From Azoarcus sp. Aa7 (GTDB taxonomy: Bacteria > Pseudomonadota > Gammaproteobacteria > Burkholderiales > Rhodocyclaceae), in NCBI RefSeq assembly GCF_014822185.1, contig NZ_QVLR01000037.1, positions 62,001 to 126,000 on the forward strand: DNA of 64,000 bases, given 5' to 3'. How positions within the stretch are numbered: position 1 is the stretch's first letter; every line of letters begins with the position of its first letter. The notes under the pieces are model-generated. The model worked only from the letters and a program-made list of their open reading frames with translations. It was not told the origin of the DNA and searched no databases. The translations under genes and the position numbers were made by a program. This document shows, piece after piece, positions 1 through 10,427 of the stretch.

Positions 1-87
1 AATGCATGCGGGAGCTTGTTCCGGGGCCAGTTGCTCACATTCTAACGAGGCGTGGGAAAAAATTCCATGCAATTCGCCGAGACCTGC

Positions 88-678
88 TCAGTCGCGCTCG
101 CGCCGTTCGACCCGCTCGGGTTTCTCGGGGCGATCCATGCGTTCGAGCCGCTCCATCCGCTCGAGCTTTTCGGGACGCTCGGCGCGGGCGACGCGCTCGG
201 CGTTGTCGGGGCGTTCGACCGCGGCATGGCGCGAGTCGCTGCGCGTGCGCGCGACGTCGCCATCGGCGGTGGTGCGGCTGGAACTGCGTTCGCTCAGCAC
301 CGTGCCGTCGGCGGCGGTACGAACTTCGGTCGTCGTCTGGGTGGCCAGGCCACCGTCTGCATTGAAGGTCATCTCCTTGGTGCGGACGCGGTTGGGTGCC
401 GCACCGGTGGCGCTCAGGGTGCGCGTGCGGGTCACCGTCGTCGTGCCATCCGCGTTGATGACGGTCTCCACGCTCTGCACGGGCATGGCGCCCTGCGTGC
501 GTGAAACGCCGGCGGCGGCCGTACCGTCCGTCGTTGCTGTCGCGTCGGAGGGGGCGGGTTCGGCAGCGGTCGTTGCGGTAGTCGTCGCCTCCTGCGCAGG
601 GGCGACACTCGAATGCAGTCCGAAGGCGAGGGCGGCCGCGGCGTAAAAGGATACGGAAATCCCGGGGTGAAGTTTCAT
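88..678 (-). CDS. Exported charged low-complexity protein, hypothetical
   Basis: The product is 196 residues. The ATG at 676-678 was chosen because a GAGGAG ribosome binding site lies just upstream on the minus strand; the open frame extends 14 codons further but without one. The N-terminus (about residues 1-29, ending near APAQ) is a Sec signal peptide. A Thr/Ala-rich segment follows, then a middle part with repeated TVTRTRTL/TEVRT-like strands, then a C-terminal tail of about 45 residues made almost only of E, R, P, D and M with recurring ERxER units. No known domain is recognised. It is probably periplasmic. It is transcribed away from the left edge; nothing in the sequence reveals a function. 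Confidence 0.7.
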   Translation of the reverse strand: MKLHPGISVSFYAAAALAFGLHSSVAPAQEATTTATTAAEPAPSDATATTDGTAAAGVSRTQGAMPVQSVETVINADGTTTVTRTRTLSATGAAPNRVRTKEMTFNADGGLATQTTTEVRTAADGTVLSERSSSRTTADGDVARTRSDSRHAAVERPDNAERVARAERPEKLERMERLERMDRPEKPERVERRERD

Positions 679-811
679 CTGATTCTCCTCAAGCATTGCA
701 GGTGGGAAAAAATCCCACATACGCCGACTTTAGGCGTCGACGCCCTTGAAGGTCAAGCGAGTGAAGGCACGCAGATGTATCGGGATATGTGTCGCGCGGA
801 TCCCGAGGGCG

Positions 812-843
812 AAAAAAAGCCCGGCCGGCTAAGCGGTCGGGCT
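812..843 (-). terminator. Rho-independent terminator of the fumarase gene
   Basis: Read on the minus strand, a GC-rich hairpin (AGCCCGACCG paired with CGGCCGGGCT) is followed directly by seven T residues. It starts about 25 bases after the fumarase stop codon. Confidence 0.85.
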
Positions 844-868
844 TGGGGTGCTTCTGTCTGCGCGCGGA

Positions 869-2401
869 TCAGGCGGTCGCGAGCGGGATCTTGCCGATCT
901 TCACCTGCCACTCCTTCGGGCCGGTGTTGTGCACGCTGGTGCCGTTCGAATCGACCGCGACGGTCACCGGCATGTCCTGCACGTCGAACTCGTAGATCGC
1001 TTCCATGCCCAGGTCGGCGAAACCGACGACCTTCGCGCTCTTGATCGCCTTGGCGACAAGGTAGGCCGCGCCGCCGACCGCCATCAGGTAGGCCGACTTG
1101 TTGTCGCGGATCGCGTCGATCGCCGTGGGGCCGCGCTCGGCCTTGCCGACCATCGAGATCAGACCGGTCTGCTCGAGCATCATGCGCGTGAATTTGTCCA
1201 TGCGCGTCGCAGTGGTCGGGCCGGCGGGGCCGACGACTTCGTCGCGCACCGGGTCGACCGGGCCGACGTAGTAGATCACGCGGTTGGTGAAATCGACCGG
1301 CAGCTTCTCGCCCTTCGCCAGCATGTCCTGGATGCGCTTGTGAGCGGCGTCGCGGCCCGTCAGCATCTTGCCGTTGAGCAGCAGCACCTGGCCCGGCTTC
1401 CACGACGCGACTTCTTCCTTCGTCAGCGTGTCGAGGTTCACGCGCGTGGCGACCTTGGTGTCGGCCTGCCAGGTCACGTCCGGCCAGTCTTCCAGCTTCG
1501 GCGCTTCCAGCTTCGCCGGACCCGAGCCGTCCAGTTCGAAGTGCACGTGGCGGGTCGCCGCACAGTTCGGGATCATCGCCACCGGCAGGCTGGCCGCGTG
1601 CGTCGGGTAGTCGAGGATCTTGACGTCCAGCACGGTCGTCAGGCCGCCCAGGCCCTGCGCGCCGATGCCCAGCGCGTTGACCTTCTCGAACAGCTCGAGG
1701 CGCAGTTCCTCGGCGCGCGTGAGCGTCGCGCCGGAAGCGGCCTTGTCCTTCAGTTCATGGATGTCGACCGGCGCCATCAGCGATTCCTTCGCCAGCAGCA
1801 TCGCCTTTTCCGGCGTGCCACCGATGCCGATGCCGAGGATGCCCGGCGGACACCAGCCGGCGCCCATCGTCGGGACGGTCTTCAGCACCCAGTCGACGAT
1901 CGAATCGGACGGGTTCAGCGCGTAGAACTTGGTCTTGTTCTCCGAGCCGCCGCCCTTGGCCGCACAGATCACCTCGACGTGGTCGCCCGGGACGATCTCG
2001 TAATGCACCACCGCGGGGGTGTTGTCCTTGCTGTTCTGGCGCTTGCCGGCCGGATCGAGCAGCACGGAGGCGCGCAGCTTGTTGTCGACGTTGGTGTAGG
2101 CGCGGCGTACGCCTTCGTTGACCATTTCCTGGACGTTCAGCTTCGCGTCCCACTTCACGTTCATGCCCACCTTGAGGAAGACCACGGCAATGCCGGTATC
2201 CTGGCAGATCGGGCGATGGCCTTCGGCACACATGCGCGAATTGGTCAGGATCTGCGCGATCGCGTCCTTCGCGGCGGGGCTCTCCTCACGCTTCCAGGCC
2301 TCGCCGAGGGCCTTGATGTAGTCGAGCGGGTGGTAGCAGCTGATGTACTGGAAGGCATCCGCGACGGACTGGATCAGGTCTTCTTCGCGAATCACGGTCA
2401 T
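869..2401 (-). CDS. fumA: Fumarate hydratase, class I (iron-sulfur)
   Basis: The product is 510 residues and should interconvert fumarate and malate in the TCA cycle in the cytoplasm. It is a class I, oxygen-sensitive [4Fe-4S] fumarase: the three expected cluster cysteines lie in CQDTG (C66), AGWCPPG (C184) and PNCAAT (C280). Length fits the single-chain class I family. The start ATG at 2399-2401 has AGGAG a few bases upstream; the 29-codon upstream extension of the frame has no such site and reads unlike protein. It is divergent from acetyl-CoA synthetase across about 250 bp, which must hold both promoters. The symbol is by family; fumB-type naming is equally possible. Confidence 0.95.
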   Translation of the reverse strand: MTVIREEDLIQSVADAFQYISCYHPLDYIKALGEAWKREESPAAKDAIAQILTNSRMCAEGHRPICQDTGIAVVFLKVGMNVKWDAKLNVQEMVNEGVRRAYTNVDNKLRASVLLDPAGKRQNSKDNTPAVVHYEIVPGDHVEVICAAKGGGSENKTKFYALNPSDSIVDWVLKTVPTMGAGWCPPGILGIGIGGTPEKAMLLAKESLMAPVDIHELKDKAASGATLTRAEELRLELFEKVNALGIGAQGLGGLTTVLDVKILDYPTHAASLPVAMIPNCAATRHVHFELDGSGPAKLEAPKLEDWPDVTWQADTKVATRVNLDTLTKEEVASWKPGQVLLLNGKMLTGRDAAHKRIQDMLAKGEKLPVDFTNRVIYYVGPVDPVRDEVVGPAGPTTATRMDKFTRMMLEQTGLISMVGKAERGPTAIDAIRDNKSAYLMAVGGAAYLVAKAIKSAKVVGFADLGMEAIYEFDVQDMPVTVAVDSNGTSVHNTGPKEWQVKIGKIPLATA

Positions 2402-2650
2402 GGCGCATCTCCTAACGTAAGGCCGGGTCACTCGGTAGGGGCGCAATTCTAGCAGCCCGGGGGGGCGTCGTCCCACCGGAATGGGCAATGTTCCACGGTA
2501 TGGGGGTGTAAGTCCTGTGTAAGATACAAAGCCTTAAATGCCGACCAGATCGCGAAGGCAGCATCTTCAGCGAACGACACATAAGACCGGATCAACCGGT
2601 CGGCCCTGCAGGGCGCTTCAATGACTTTGAATAGTTGAGGAGAGGTCAGT

Positions 2651-4624
<1,974 letters not shown>

Positions 4625-4716
4625 CCCAGCATGACGGGAGACCGGTCCGCAAGAGGCCGGCCCCGCATAAGAATAATTGAGGCAAGCCGGCGCGAGCCGG
4701 CAGGGGGAGGAGGAGA

Positions 4717-4743
4717 AGGCGCGCGCAAGCGCGCCTTTTTTTT
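4717..4743 (+). terminator. Rho-independent terminator after acs
   Basis: A perfect GGCGCGC / GCGCGCC hairpin with an AAG-type loop is followed by eight T residues, about 95 bp after the acs stop. It separates acs from the downstream sensor/transport genes. Confidence 0.9.
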
Positions 4744-4823
4744 CCCGCCCGGAGGGACTGTTTCCTGGGGCCCCCGGCGGGCACCGGTATACTTCGGGTA
4801 GCCATCGTCATCATGAGGGAGAC

Positions 4824-5024
4824 ATGATGCGCAGAGGTCTGGCTGGTCAGAGGCTCGTTGCGACGTTCCTGGGTGGGGCGTTGCTGTTCAATTATCCCGT
4901 GTTGTCCCTGCTCGACAGGTCCGAGCCCTTCTTCGGCATGCCGATGCTGTGGGCGTGCCTGTTCATCGTATGGGCAGTGCTGATCGCGGTGGTCGCCTGG
5001 ATCGCGGAACGTGGCGCGCGTTGA
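4824..5024 (+). CDS. Small inner-membrane protein upstream of symporter-kinase
   Basis: The product is 66 residues with two predicted transmembrane helices (about residues 10-27 and 39-58) joined by a short loop containing SEPFFGMP. The start ATG has AGGGAG just upstream, and the stop is 10 bp before the symporter-kinase start, so the two are almost certainly co-transcribed. Small two-helix proteins of this kind are common partners of sodium/solute symporters (compare the DUF485/DUF4212 type beside ActP-like transporters), but I cannot assign this one to a named family with certainty. A partner or stability subunit for the symporter domain is inferred from position. Confidence 0.8.
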   Translation: MMRRGLAGQRLVATFLGGALLFNYPVLSLLDRSEPFFGMPMLWACLFIVWAVLIAVVAWIAERGAR

Positions 5025-5034
5025 GGAGGCGGGG

Positions 5035-7794
5035 ATGCTGTCGGGCACCGTCGTAGTCGCCGCATCGTTCGCGTACCTGCTGGTGCTGTTCGCGGTGGCC
5101 TGGTACGGCGACCGGCGGGCGGAGCAGGGGCGCTCGATCATCGCGAATCCGTGGACCTACGCCATGTCGCTCGCGGTGTACTGCACGGCGTGGACCTATT
5201 TCGGCAGTGTCGGGCGCGCGGCATCCGGCGGGGTGTGGTTCCTGCCGATCTATCTCGGGCCGACGCTCGCGATGAGCCTGTCGTGGGTGGTGCTGCTGAA
5301 GATGATCCGCATCTCGCGCACCTACCGCATTACGTCGATCGCCGACTTCATCGCCAGCCGCTACGGCAAGAGCCACCTGCTGGGCGGCCTGGTGACCATT
5401 ATCGCCGTGGTCGGCATGGTGCCGTACATCGCCCTGCAGCTGAAGGCGATCTCGAGCGGCTATTCGGTACTCACCGGCAGCGACGACAGCGGCGTATTCC
5501 CCTTCGCGGCGGCGAGCTGGTTCAACGACGGCACACTGTACGTCGCACTGACGCTCGCACTCTTCACCGTGCTGTTCGGTGCGCGCCACCTCGACGCCGC
5601 GGAGCGCCACGAGGGCATGGTCGCCGCGATCGCGTTCGAGTCGGTCGTCAAGCTGCTGGCTTTTCTGGTCATCGGCGGATTCGTCACCTGGAGCGTGTAT
5701 GAAGGATTCGACGACATCTTTACGCGCGCCTTCGCGGACCCCGAGCTCGCCGCGCTGCTGAGCCTGAAGACCGCGAGCAGCGCCGGCTACGGCGGCTGGT
5801 TTGCGCTTACGCTGCTGGCGATGTTGTCGGTGATCTTCCTGCCGCGCCAGTTCCAGGTGACGGTCGTCGAAAACGTGAACGAGCAGCACCTGCGCCGCGC
5901 GACCTGGCTCTTCCCGGGCTACCTGCTGCTGATCAACATCTTCGTGCTGCCGATTGCGCTGGGCGGGCTGTTGTATTTCGGCCGGGGCACGGTCGACCCG
6001 GACACCTTCGTGCTTTCCCTGCCGCTCGCGCACGGCGAGCGGGCGCTTGCGCTGCTGGCCTTCGTAGGCGGTTTCTCGGCGGCGACCGGGATGGTCATCG
6101 TCGAGACGATCGCGGTATCCACGATGGTCTGCAACGACCTCGTGATGCCCTTGCTGTTGGGCATCGAGCGCTTCAAGCGCAGCAATCACCCCGATCTGAC
6201 TGGCTTGCTGCTGGGCATCCGGCGCGGCGCGATCGTCGTCGTGCTGCTGCTGGGTTACCTGTATTTCCGTCTTGCCGGCGAGGCCTATGCGCTGGTCAGC
6301 ATCGGCCTGATCAGCTTCGCCGCGGTCGCGCAGTTCGCCCCGGCGATGCTGGGCGGCATGTACTGGCGTGGGGGCACGCGCGAGGGGGCGCTGGCGGGAC
6401 TGCTGGCGGGCTTCGTGGTGTGGGCCTACACGCTGATGCTTCCCTCGGTGGCGAAGTCGGGCTGGCTCGACCGGGCTTTTCTCGACTACGGTCTCTTCGG
6501 GCTGGAATACCTGAGACCGGAGCAGCTCTTCGGGCTGGGCGGACTCGACAGCATCAGCCATGCGCTGTTCTGGAGCCTGACGGCGAATATCGCGTGCTAT
6601 GTGATCGTGTCGCTGGCACGCGTTCCGACCGGGCAGGAGGCTACTCAGGCGACCCTGTTCGTCGATGTCTTCAGCCGCGGCCAGGACACGCCTGCGACGT
6701 TCTGGCGCGGCAGTGCGCAGATTCAGGATCTGCAGCCCCTCGTGGCGCGTTTCCTCGGCGCAGAGCGGGCGCGGCGGATGTTCGAGTCCTACGCGCGCGA
6801 GCGCGGCGTTGCGCGTATCGACGACCTGAAGCCGGATGCCGGACTCGTGCAGTTCGCAGAAACCCAGCTCGCAGGCGCAATCGGCAGCGCATCGGCGCGC
6901 GTGATGGTGTCCTCGGTGGTGCAGGAAGAGCCGCTGGGGCTGGACGAGGTGATGGACATCCTCGACGAGGCCTCGCAGGTGCGCGCATATTCGCACGAGC
7001 TGGAGGAGAAGTCGCAGGCGCTGGAGGCGGCGACGGCCGAGCTGCGGGCCGCCAACGAGCGGCTGAAGGAGCTCGACCGCCTCAAGGATGATTTCATGTC
7101 CTCGGTGACGCACGAACTGCGCACGCCGCTGACCTCGATCCGCGCGTTTTCCGAGATGCTGCTGGACGACCCGGAGATCGACCTCAAGGATCGCACACGC
7201 TTCCTCGGAATCATCGTGTCGGAGACGGAGCGCCTGACGCGCCTCGTGAACCAGGTGCTCGACATGGCCAAGATCGAGTCGGGCCATGCCGAATGGCACA
7301 ACACCGACATCGACATGCGCGAACTGGTCGGACATGCGGTGGAAACCACCGAGCAGCTCTTCCGCGACCGCGGCGCGGTGCTCGAGCTCGACCTTCCGGA
7401 CCGGGCGCCGCACCTGCGCGCCGATCGCGACCGTCTGCTGCAGGTGATGCTGAACCTGATCTCCAACGCGGCGAAGTTCGTGCCCGGCGACACCGGCGTG
7501 GTGCGTGTCCGCCTGACGTGCGAAACCGGGCAGCTTCGCGTCGATGTCACCGACAACGGTCCGGGGATTGCGCCCGAGCAGCTCGGGGTGATCTTCGAGA
7601 AATTCCGCCAGGGCGGCGACCAGTATTCGCGCCCCCAGGGGACGGGGCTCGGATTGCCGATCAGCCGGCAGATCGTCGAGCACTTCGGCGGCAGGCTGTG
7701 GGTGCAGTCAAGGCCGGGCGAAGGCGCGACGTTCAGCTTCGTCCTGCCGCTGCCGCCCGAGGCCGGCGACGGCCCGGACCGCGCAATGACTTAG
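5035..7794 (+). CDS. Na+/solute symporter-histidine kinase fusion (CrbS-like sensor)
   Basis: The product is 919 residues. Roughly residues 1-540 form a sodium/solute symporter (SSSF) domain with about 13 membrane helices. A short cytoplasmic PAS-like region and a coiled coil (about 640-685) follow. Then comes a HisKA domain with VTHELRTP (phospho-acceptor about H693) and a HATPase domain with NLISNAAKF, DNGPGIA and GTGLGLPIS. All key kinase motifs are present. The start at 5035 is preceded by GAGGAGG; an in-frame GTG at 5011 lies inside the previous gene. Family knowledge: CrbS-type proteins couple substrate passage to control of acetate genes. Here it sits just after acs and before a receiver protein, so acetate or a related carboxylate is the likely signal. 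Confidence 0.93.
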   Translation: MLSGTVVVAASFAYLLVLFAVAWYGDRRAEQGRSIIANPWTYAMSLAVYCTAWTYFGSVGRAASGGVWFLPIYLGPTLAMSLSWVVLLKMIRISRTYRITSIADFIASRYGKSHLLGGLVTIIAVVGMVPYIALQLKAISSGYSVLTGSDDSGVFPFAAASWFNDGTLYVALTLALFTVLFGARHLDAAERHEGMVAAIAFESVVKLLAFLVIGGFVTWSVYEGFDDIFTRAFADPELAALLSLKTASSAGYGGWFALTLLAMLSVIFLPRQFQVTVVENVNEQHLRRATWLFPGYLLLINIFVLPIALGGLLYFGRGTVDPDTFVLSLPLAHGERALALLAFVGGFSAATGMVIVETIAVSTMVCNDLVMPLLLGIERFKRSNHPDLTGLLLGIRRGAIVVVLLLGYLYFRLAGEAYALVSIGLISFAAVAQFAPAMLGGMYWRGGTREGALAGLLAGFVVWAYTLMLPSVAKSGWLDRAFLDYGLFGLEYLRPEQLFGLGGLDSISHALFWSLTANIACYVIVSLARVPTGQEATQATLFVDVFSRGQDTPATFWRGSAQIQDLQPLVARFLGAERARRMFESYARERGVARIDDLKPDAGLVQFAETQLAGAIGSASARVMVSSVVQEEPLGLDEVMDILDEASQVRAYSHELEEKSQALEAATAELRAANERLKELDRLKDDFMSSVTHELRTPLTSIRAFSEMLLDDPEIDLKDRTRFLGIIVSETERLTRLVNQVLDMAKIESGHAEWHNTDIDMRELVGHAVETTEQLFRDRGAVLELDLPDRAPHLRADRDRLLQVMLNLISNAAKFVPGDTGVVRVRLTCETGQLRVDVTDNGPGIAPEQLGVIFEKFRQGGDQYSRPQGTGLGLPISRQIVEHFGGRLWVQSRPGEGATFSFVLPLPPEAGDGPDRAMT

Positions 7795-7819
7795 AATATA
7801 AGGAAGGAAAGGGGAGAGC

Positions 7820-8191
7820 ATGGCCAAAAAAATACTGATTGCCGACGACGAGCAGAACATTGTCATTTCACTCGAGTTTCTCATGAAGCGTGAGGGCTAC
7901 GAGGTGAGCGTCGCCAACGACGGTGATGAGGCGGTGCGGCGTATCCGCGCCGAAAAACCCGATCTCGTGCTGCTCGATGTGATGATGCCGAAGAAGAGCG
8001 GCTTCGAGGTGTGCCAGGAGGTGAAGTCCAATCCCGAACTGCAGTCGGTGCGCATCCTGATGCTGACGGCGAAGGGGCGTGACACCGAGGTCGCGAAGGG
8101 GCTTGCCCTCGGGGCAGACGCCTACATGACCAAACCGTTCTCGACCAAGGAGCTCGTGGAGCGCGTACGCAGCATGCTCGCGGAGCGCTGA
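7820..8191 (+). CDS. Single-domain response regulator (receiver only)
   Basis: The product is 123 residues and consists of one CheY-like receiver domain. Visible conserved residues are the acidic pair in IADDEQN (D9, D10), the phospho-acceptor D53 in LLDVMMP, T83 in MLTAKG and K105 in MTKPF. There is no DNA-binding output domain, unlike the LuxR-type CrbR normally paired with CrbS. It is preceded by GGGGAGAG and lies 25 bp after the symporter-kinase. The next gene starts 3 bp after its stop. It probably takes phosphate from the upstream kinase and acts by protein-protein contact, perhaps with the exonuclease-fused protein that follows. Confidence 0.93.
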   Translation: MAKKILIADDEQNIVISLEFLMKREGYEVSVANDGDEAVRRIRAEKPDLVLLDVMMPKKSGFEVCQEVKSNPELQSVRILMLTAKGRDTEVAKGLALGADAYMTKPFSTKELVERVRSMLAER

Positions 8192-8194
8192 CGG

Positions 8195-10363
8195 ATGACC
8201 GCTCGTGCGCGCTTCATCCTCGCGGTCTGCATTCTTGCGTTGCTGATGACCGGTCCCTTCGTCGTGACGACGGGGTTGGTGTGGCTGGAGGCGGGCGAGG
8301 CCGACCGGGCGCGGCTCATCGACGTGGTCGTGCCGCACCTGCCGCTGGGGGCGCTGATGACCATCGTCGGTTTCGCGCTCGGCATGGCCGTCGTGCGCAA
8401 CCTGTTCCGGCACTACGTGCAGGGACTGCTGCGCATGGAGGAACACCTCAAGCTGATGCTCGGCGCCAACCGCGAATTCCGCGTCAAGCTCGAGGGCCCG
8501 CCCGAGGTGCAGGCGCTGGCGCACGCGGTCAACGTCCTCGCGCAGCAGCGAGACGAGCTGCTGCAGGACGTCGAGGCGCAGATCGCCCAGGCGAAGCACT
8601 CCGTGGAGGAGGAAAAGAACCGCCTCGCCGCGCTGATGTCGGAACTCACGCAGAGCGTCGTCGTGTGCAACCTCGACGGCCGTATCCTGCTCTACAACCA
8701 TCGCGCGCGACAGCAGTTCCGCGCCTTGTCGGATACCCCGGCGGTTGCCGGCGGCGGCGAGCTGATCGGGCTCGGACGCTCGATCTACGCGGTCTTCGAG
8801 CGCAATCTCGTCAATCATGCGCTGGAGAGCATCCAGCACCGGCTGCGGCGCAGCGCGGCACAGCCCGTCGCCAATTTCGTTACGACGACGCGCGCGGGCC
8901 AGCTCCTGCGCGCGCAGATGGCGCCGGTGCTGTCGGTGGAGCAGGGGGAGGGCGGCGAGCGGGCCATCACCGGCTTCATCCTGATGCTCGACAACATCAC
9001 GCGCACCTTCGAGACCGAATCGAAGCGCGACCAGATGCTGCATACGCTTACCGAAGGCAACCGCGCGGCGCTCGCCAATGTGCGTGCCGCGGCCGACATG
9101 CTCGAATACCCGGATCTGCAGGAAGAGCTGCGCGAGCGCTTCCGCACCGTGATCCGTGACGAGGTGCGGGCGATGAGTACGCGCCTCGACGACACCGCCA
9201 ACGAATTTGCTGACTCCCTCAAGGTGCGCTGGCCGCTCGAGGAGATGCTCGGCGCCGATCTGATCGCCGCGGCGCAGCGGCGCATCGAGAATGTCGTCAA
9301 GCTGCCGACGAAGCTGGAGGAGGTCGATGAGACGCTGTGGGTCAAGGTCGACAGCTTCTCGCTGCTGCAGGCCCTGACCTACCTGGCGAATCGCTTGTCG
9401 GACGAGTTCGAGGTGCGCGAGGTGCGTTTCCGCCTGAGCGCAGCGGGCCGGCTGGTCCACCTCGATCTGATCTGGTCGGGCCAGGCGATGAGCACCGAGA
9501 CGGTGATGAGCTGGGAGCTCGAGCCGATGCGCTTCGCCGACGAGAACAGCCCGCTGACGGTGCGCGACGTGATCGAGCGTCACGACGGCGAGATGTGGCT
9601 GGAGCGCGAGAAGGTCCGCCACCGCGCGTTTTTCCGCATCCTGCTGCCGGCCGCCATGCCGCAGGAACAGCTCGACGAGGCGACGATCCTGAAGGGCGAA
9701 AGCCGGCCGGAATACTACGACTTCGACCTCTTCAACTGGTCCGACAAGTCGCGCGCGTTGGACGACCGCCTGCTCAGCGAGCTGACCTACACCGTGTTCG
9801 ACACCGAGACGACCGGGCTCAACCCCTCGCAGGGCGACGAAATCATCCAGATTGGCGCGACCCGCATCGTCAACGGCAAGCTGCTGCGTCAGGAGTCGTT
9901 CGAGCAGCTCGTCGATCCCTGCCGCTACCTGTCGCCCGAATCGGTGCAGATCCACGGCATCACGCAGGAGATGGTCAAGAATCAACCGACCATCGAGGCG
10001 GTGCTGCCGGCCTTCCATGCGTTTGCCGAGGATACCGTGCTGATCGCGCACAACGCGGCATTCGACATGCGCTTCCTGCAGCTGAAGGAAGAGGCGACCG
10101 GCATCCGCTTCGATCAGCCCGTGCTCGACACTCTGCTGCTGTCCGCCGTCATTCATCCGAACCAGGAATCGCACCGCCTCGAGGCGATCGCCGAACGGCT
10201 CAACCTGCCCATCCTTGGACGCCATACCGCGCTGGGCGACGCGATCGTCACCGCCGAGGTCTTCCTGAAGATGATTCCGCTGCTCGCGGCGATGGGCATT
10301 CGCACGCTGCGCCAGGCGCGCGAGGCGGCCGAGAAGTCGTATTACGCGAGGGTCAAGTATTGA
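8195..10363 (+). CDS. Degenerate sensor kinase fused to DnaQ-like 3'-5' exonuclease
   Basis: The product is 722 residues. Two N-terminal membrane helices (about 5-30 and 48-68) are followed by a HAMP-like coiled coil and a PAS domain (about 145-275). A HisKA/HATPase-like region follows in which the H-box is degenerate: EGNRAALANVRAAADML has no acceptor His where one is expected. A DEDDh exonuclease domain resembling the DNA polymerase III epsilon subunit makes up about 530-722. ExoI is FDTETTGL (D536, E538), ExoII HNAAFDMRF (D624) and ExoIII HTALGDA (H677, D682), so the nuclease looks active. It is tightly coupled (3 bp) to the receiver gene. A membrane-bound signalling protein with a nuclease or nucleotide-hydrolysing output is the reading; the substrate is unknown. 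Confidence 0.9.
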   Translation: MTARARFILAVCILALLMTGPFVVTTGLVWLEAGEADRARLIDVVVPHLPLGALMTIVGFALGMAVVRNLFRHYVQGLLRMEEHLKLMLGANREFRVKLEGPPEVQALAHAVNVLAQQRDELLQDVEAQIAQAKHSVEEEKNRLAALMSELTQSVVVCNLDGRILLYNHRARQQFRALSDTPAVAGGGELIGLGRSIYAVFERNLVNHALESIQHRLRRSAAQPVANFVTTTRAGQLLRAQMAPVLSVEQGEGGERAITGFILMLDNITRTFETESKRDQMLHTLTEGNRAALANVRAAADMLEYPDLQEELRERFRTVIRDEVRAMSTRLDDTANEFADSLKVRWPLEEMLGADLIAAAQRRIENVVKLPTKLEEVDETLWVKVDSFSLLQALTYLANRLSDEFEVREVRFRLSAAGRLVHLDLIWSGQAMSTETVMSWELEPMRFADENSPLTVRDVIERHDGEMWLEREKVRHRAFFRILLPAAMPQEQLDEATILKGESRPEYYDFDLFNWSDKSRALDDRLLSELTYTVFDTETTGLNPSQGDEIIQIGATRIVNGKLLRQESFEQLVDPCRYLSPESVQIHGITQEMVKNQPTIEAVLPAFHAFAEDTVLIAHNAAFDMRFLQLKEEATGIRFDQPVLDTLLLSAVIHPNQESHRLEAIAERLNLPILGRHTALGDAIVTAEVFLKMIPLLAAMGIRTLRQAREAAEKSYYARVKY

Positions 10364-10427
10364 ACGCTGATCCCTTGCGGTGCGCACCGGCGTCGCCCGT
10401 GCGCCGCTTGACCGGACGGCTGCCCGC

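Noticed and set aside
4963-7683. 906-codon open frame opposite the symporter-kinase
   Set aside because: It lies fully antisense to a gene with all expected domains; its composition (H, R, Q, D runs) is that of a GC-driven shadow frame.
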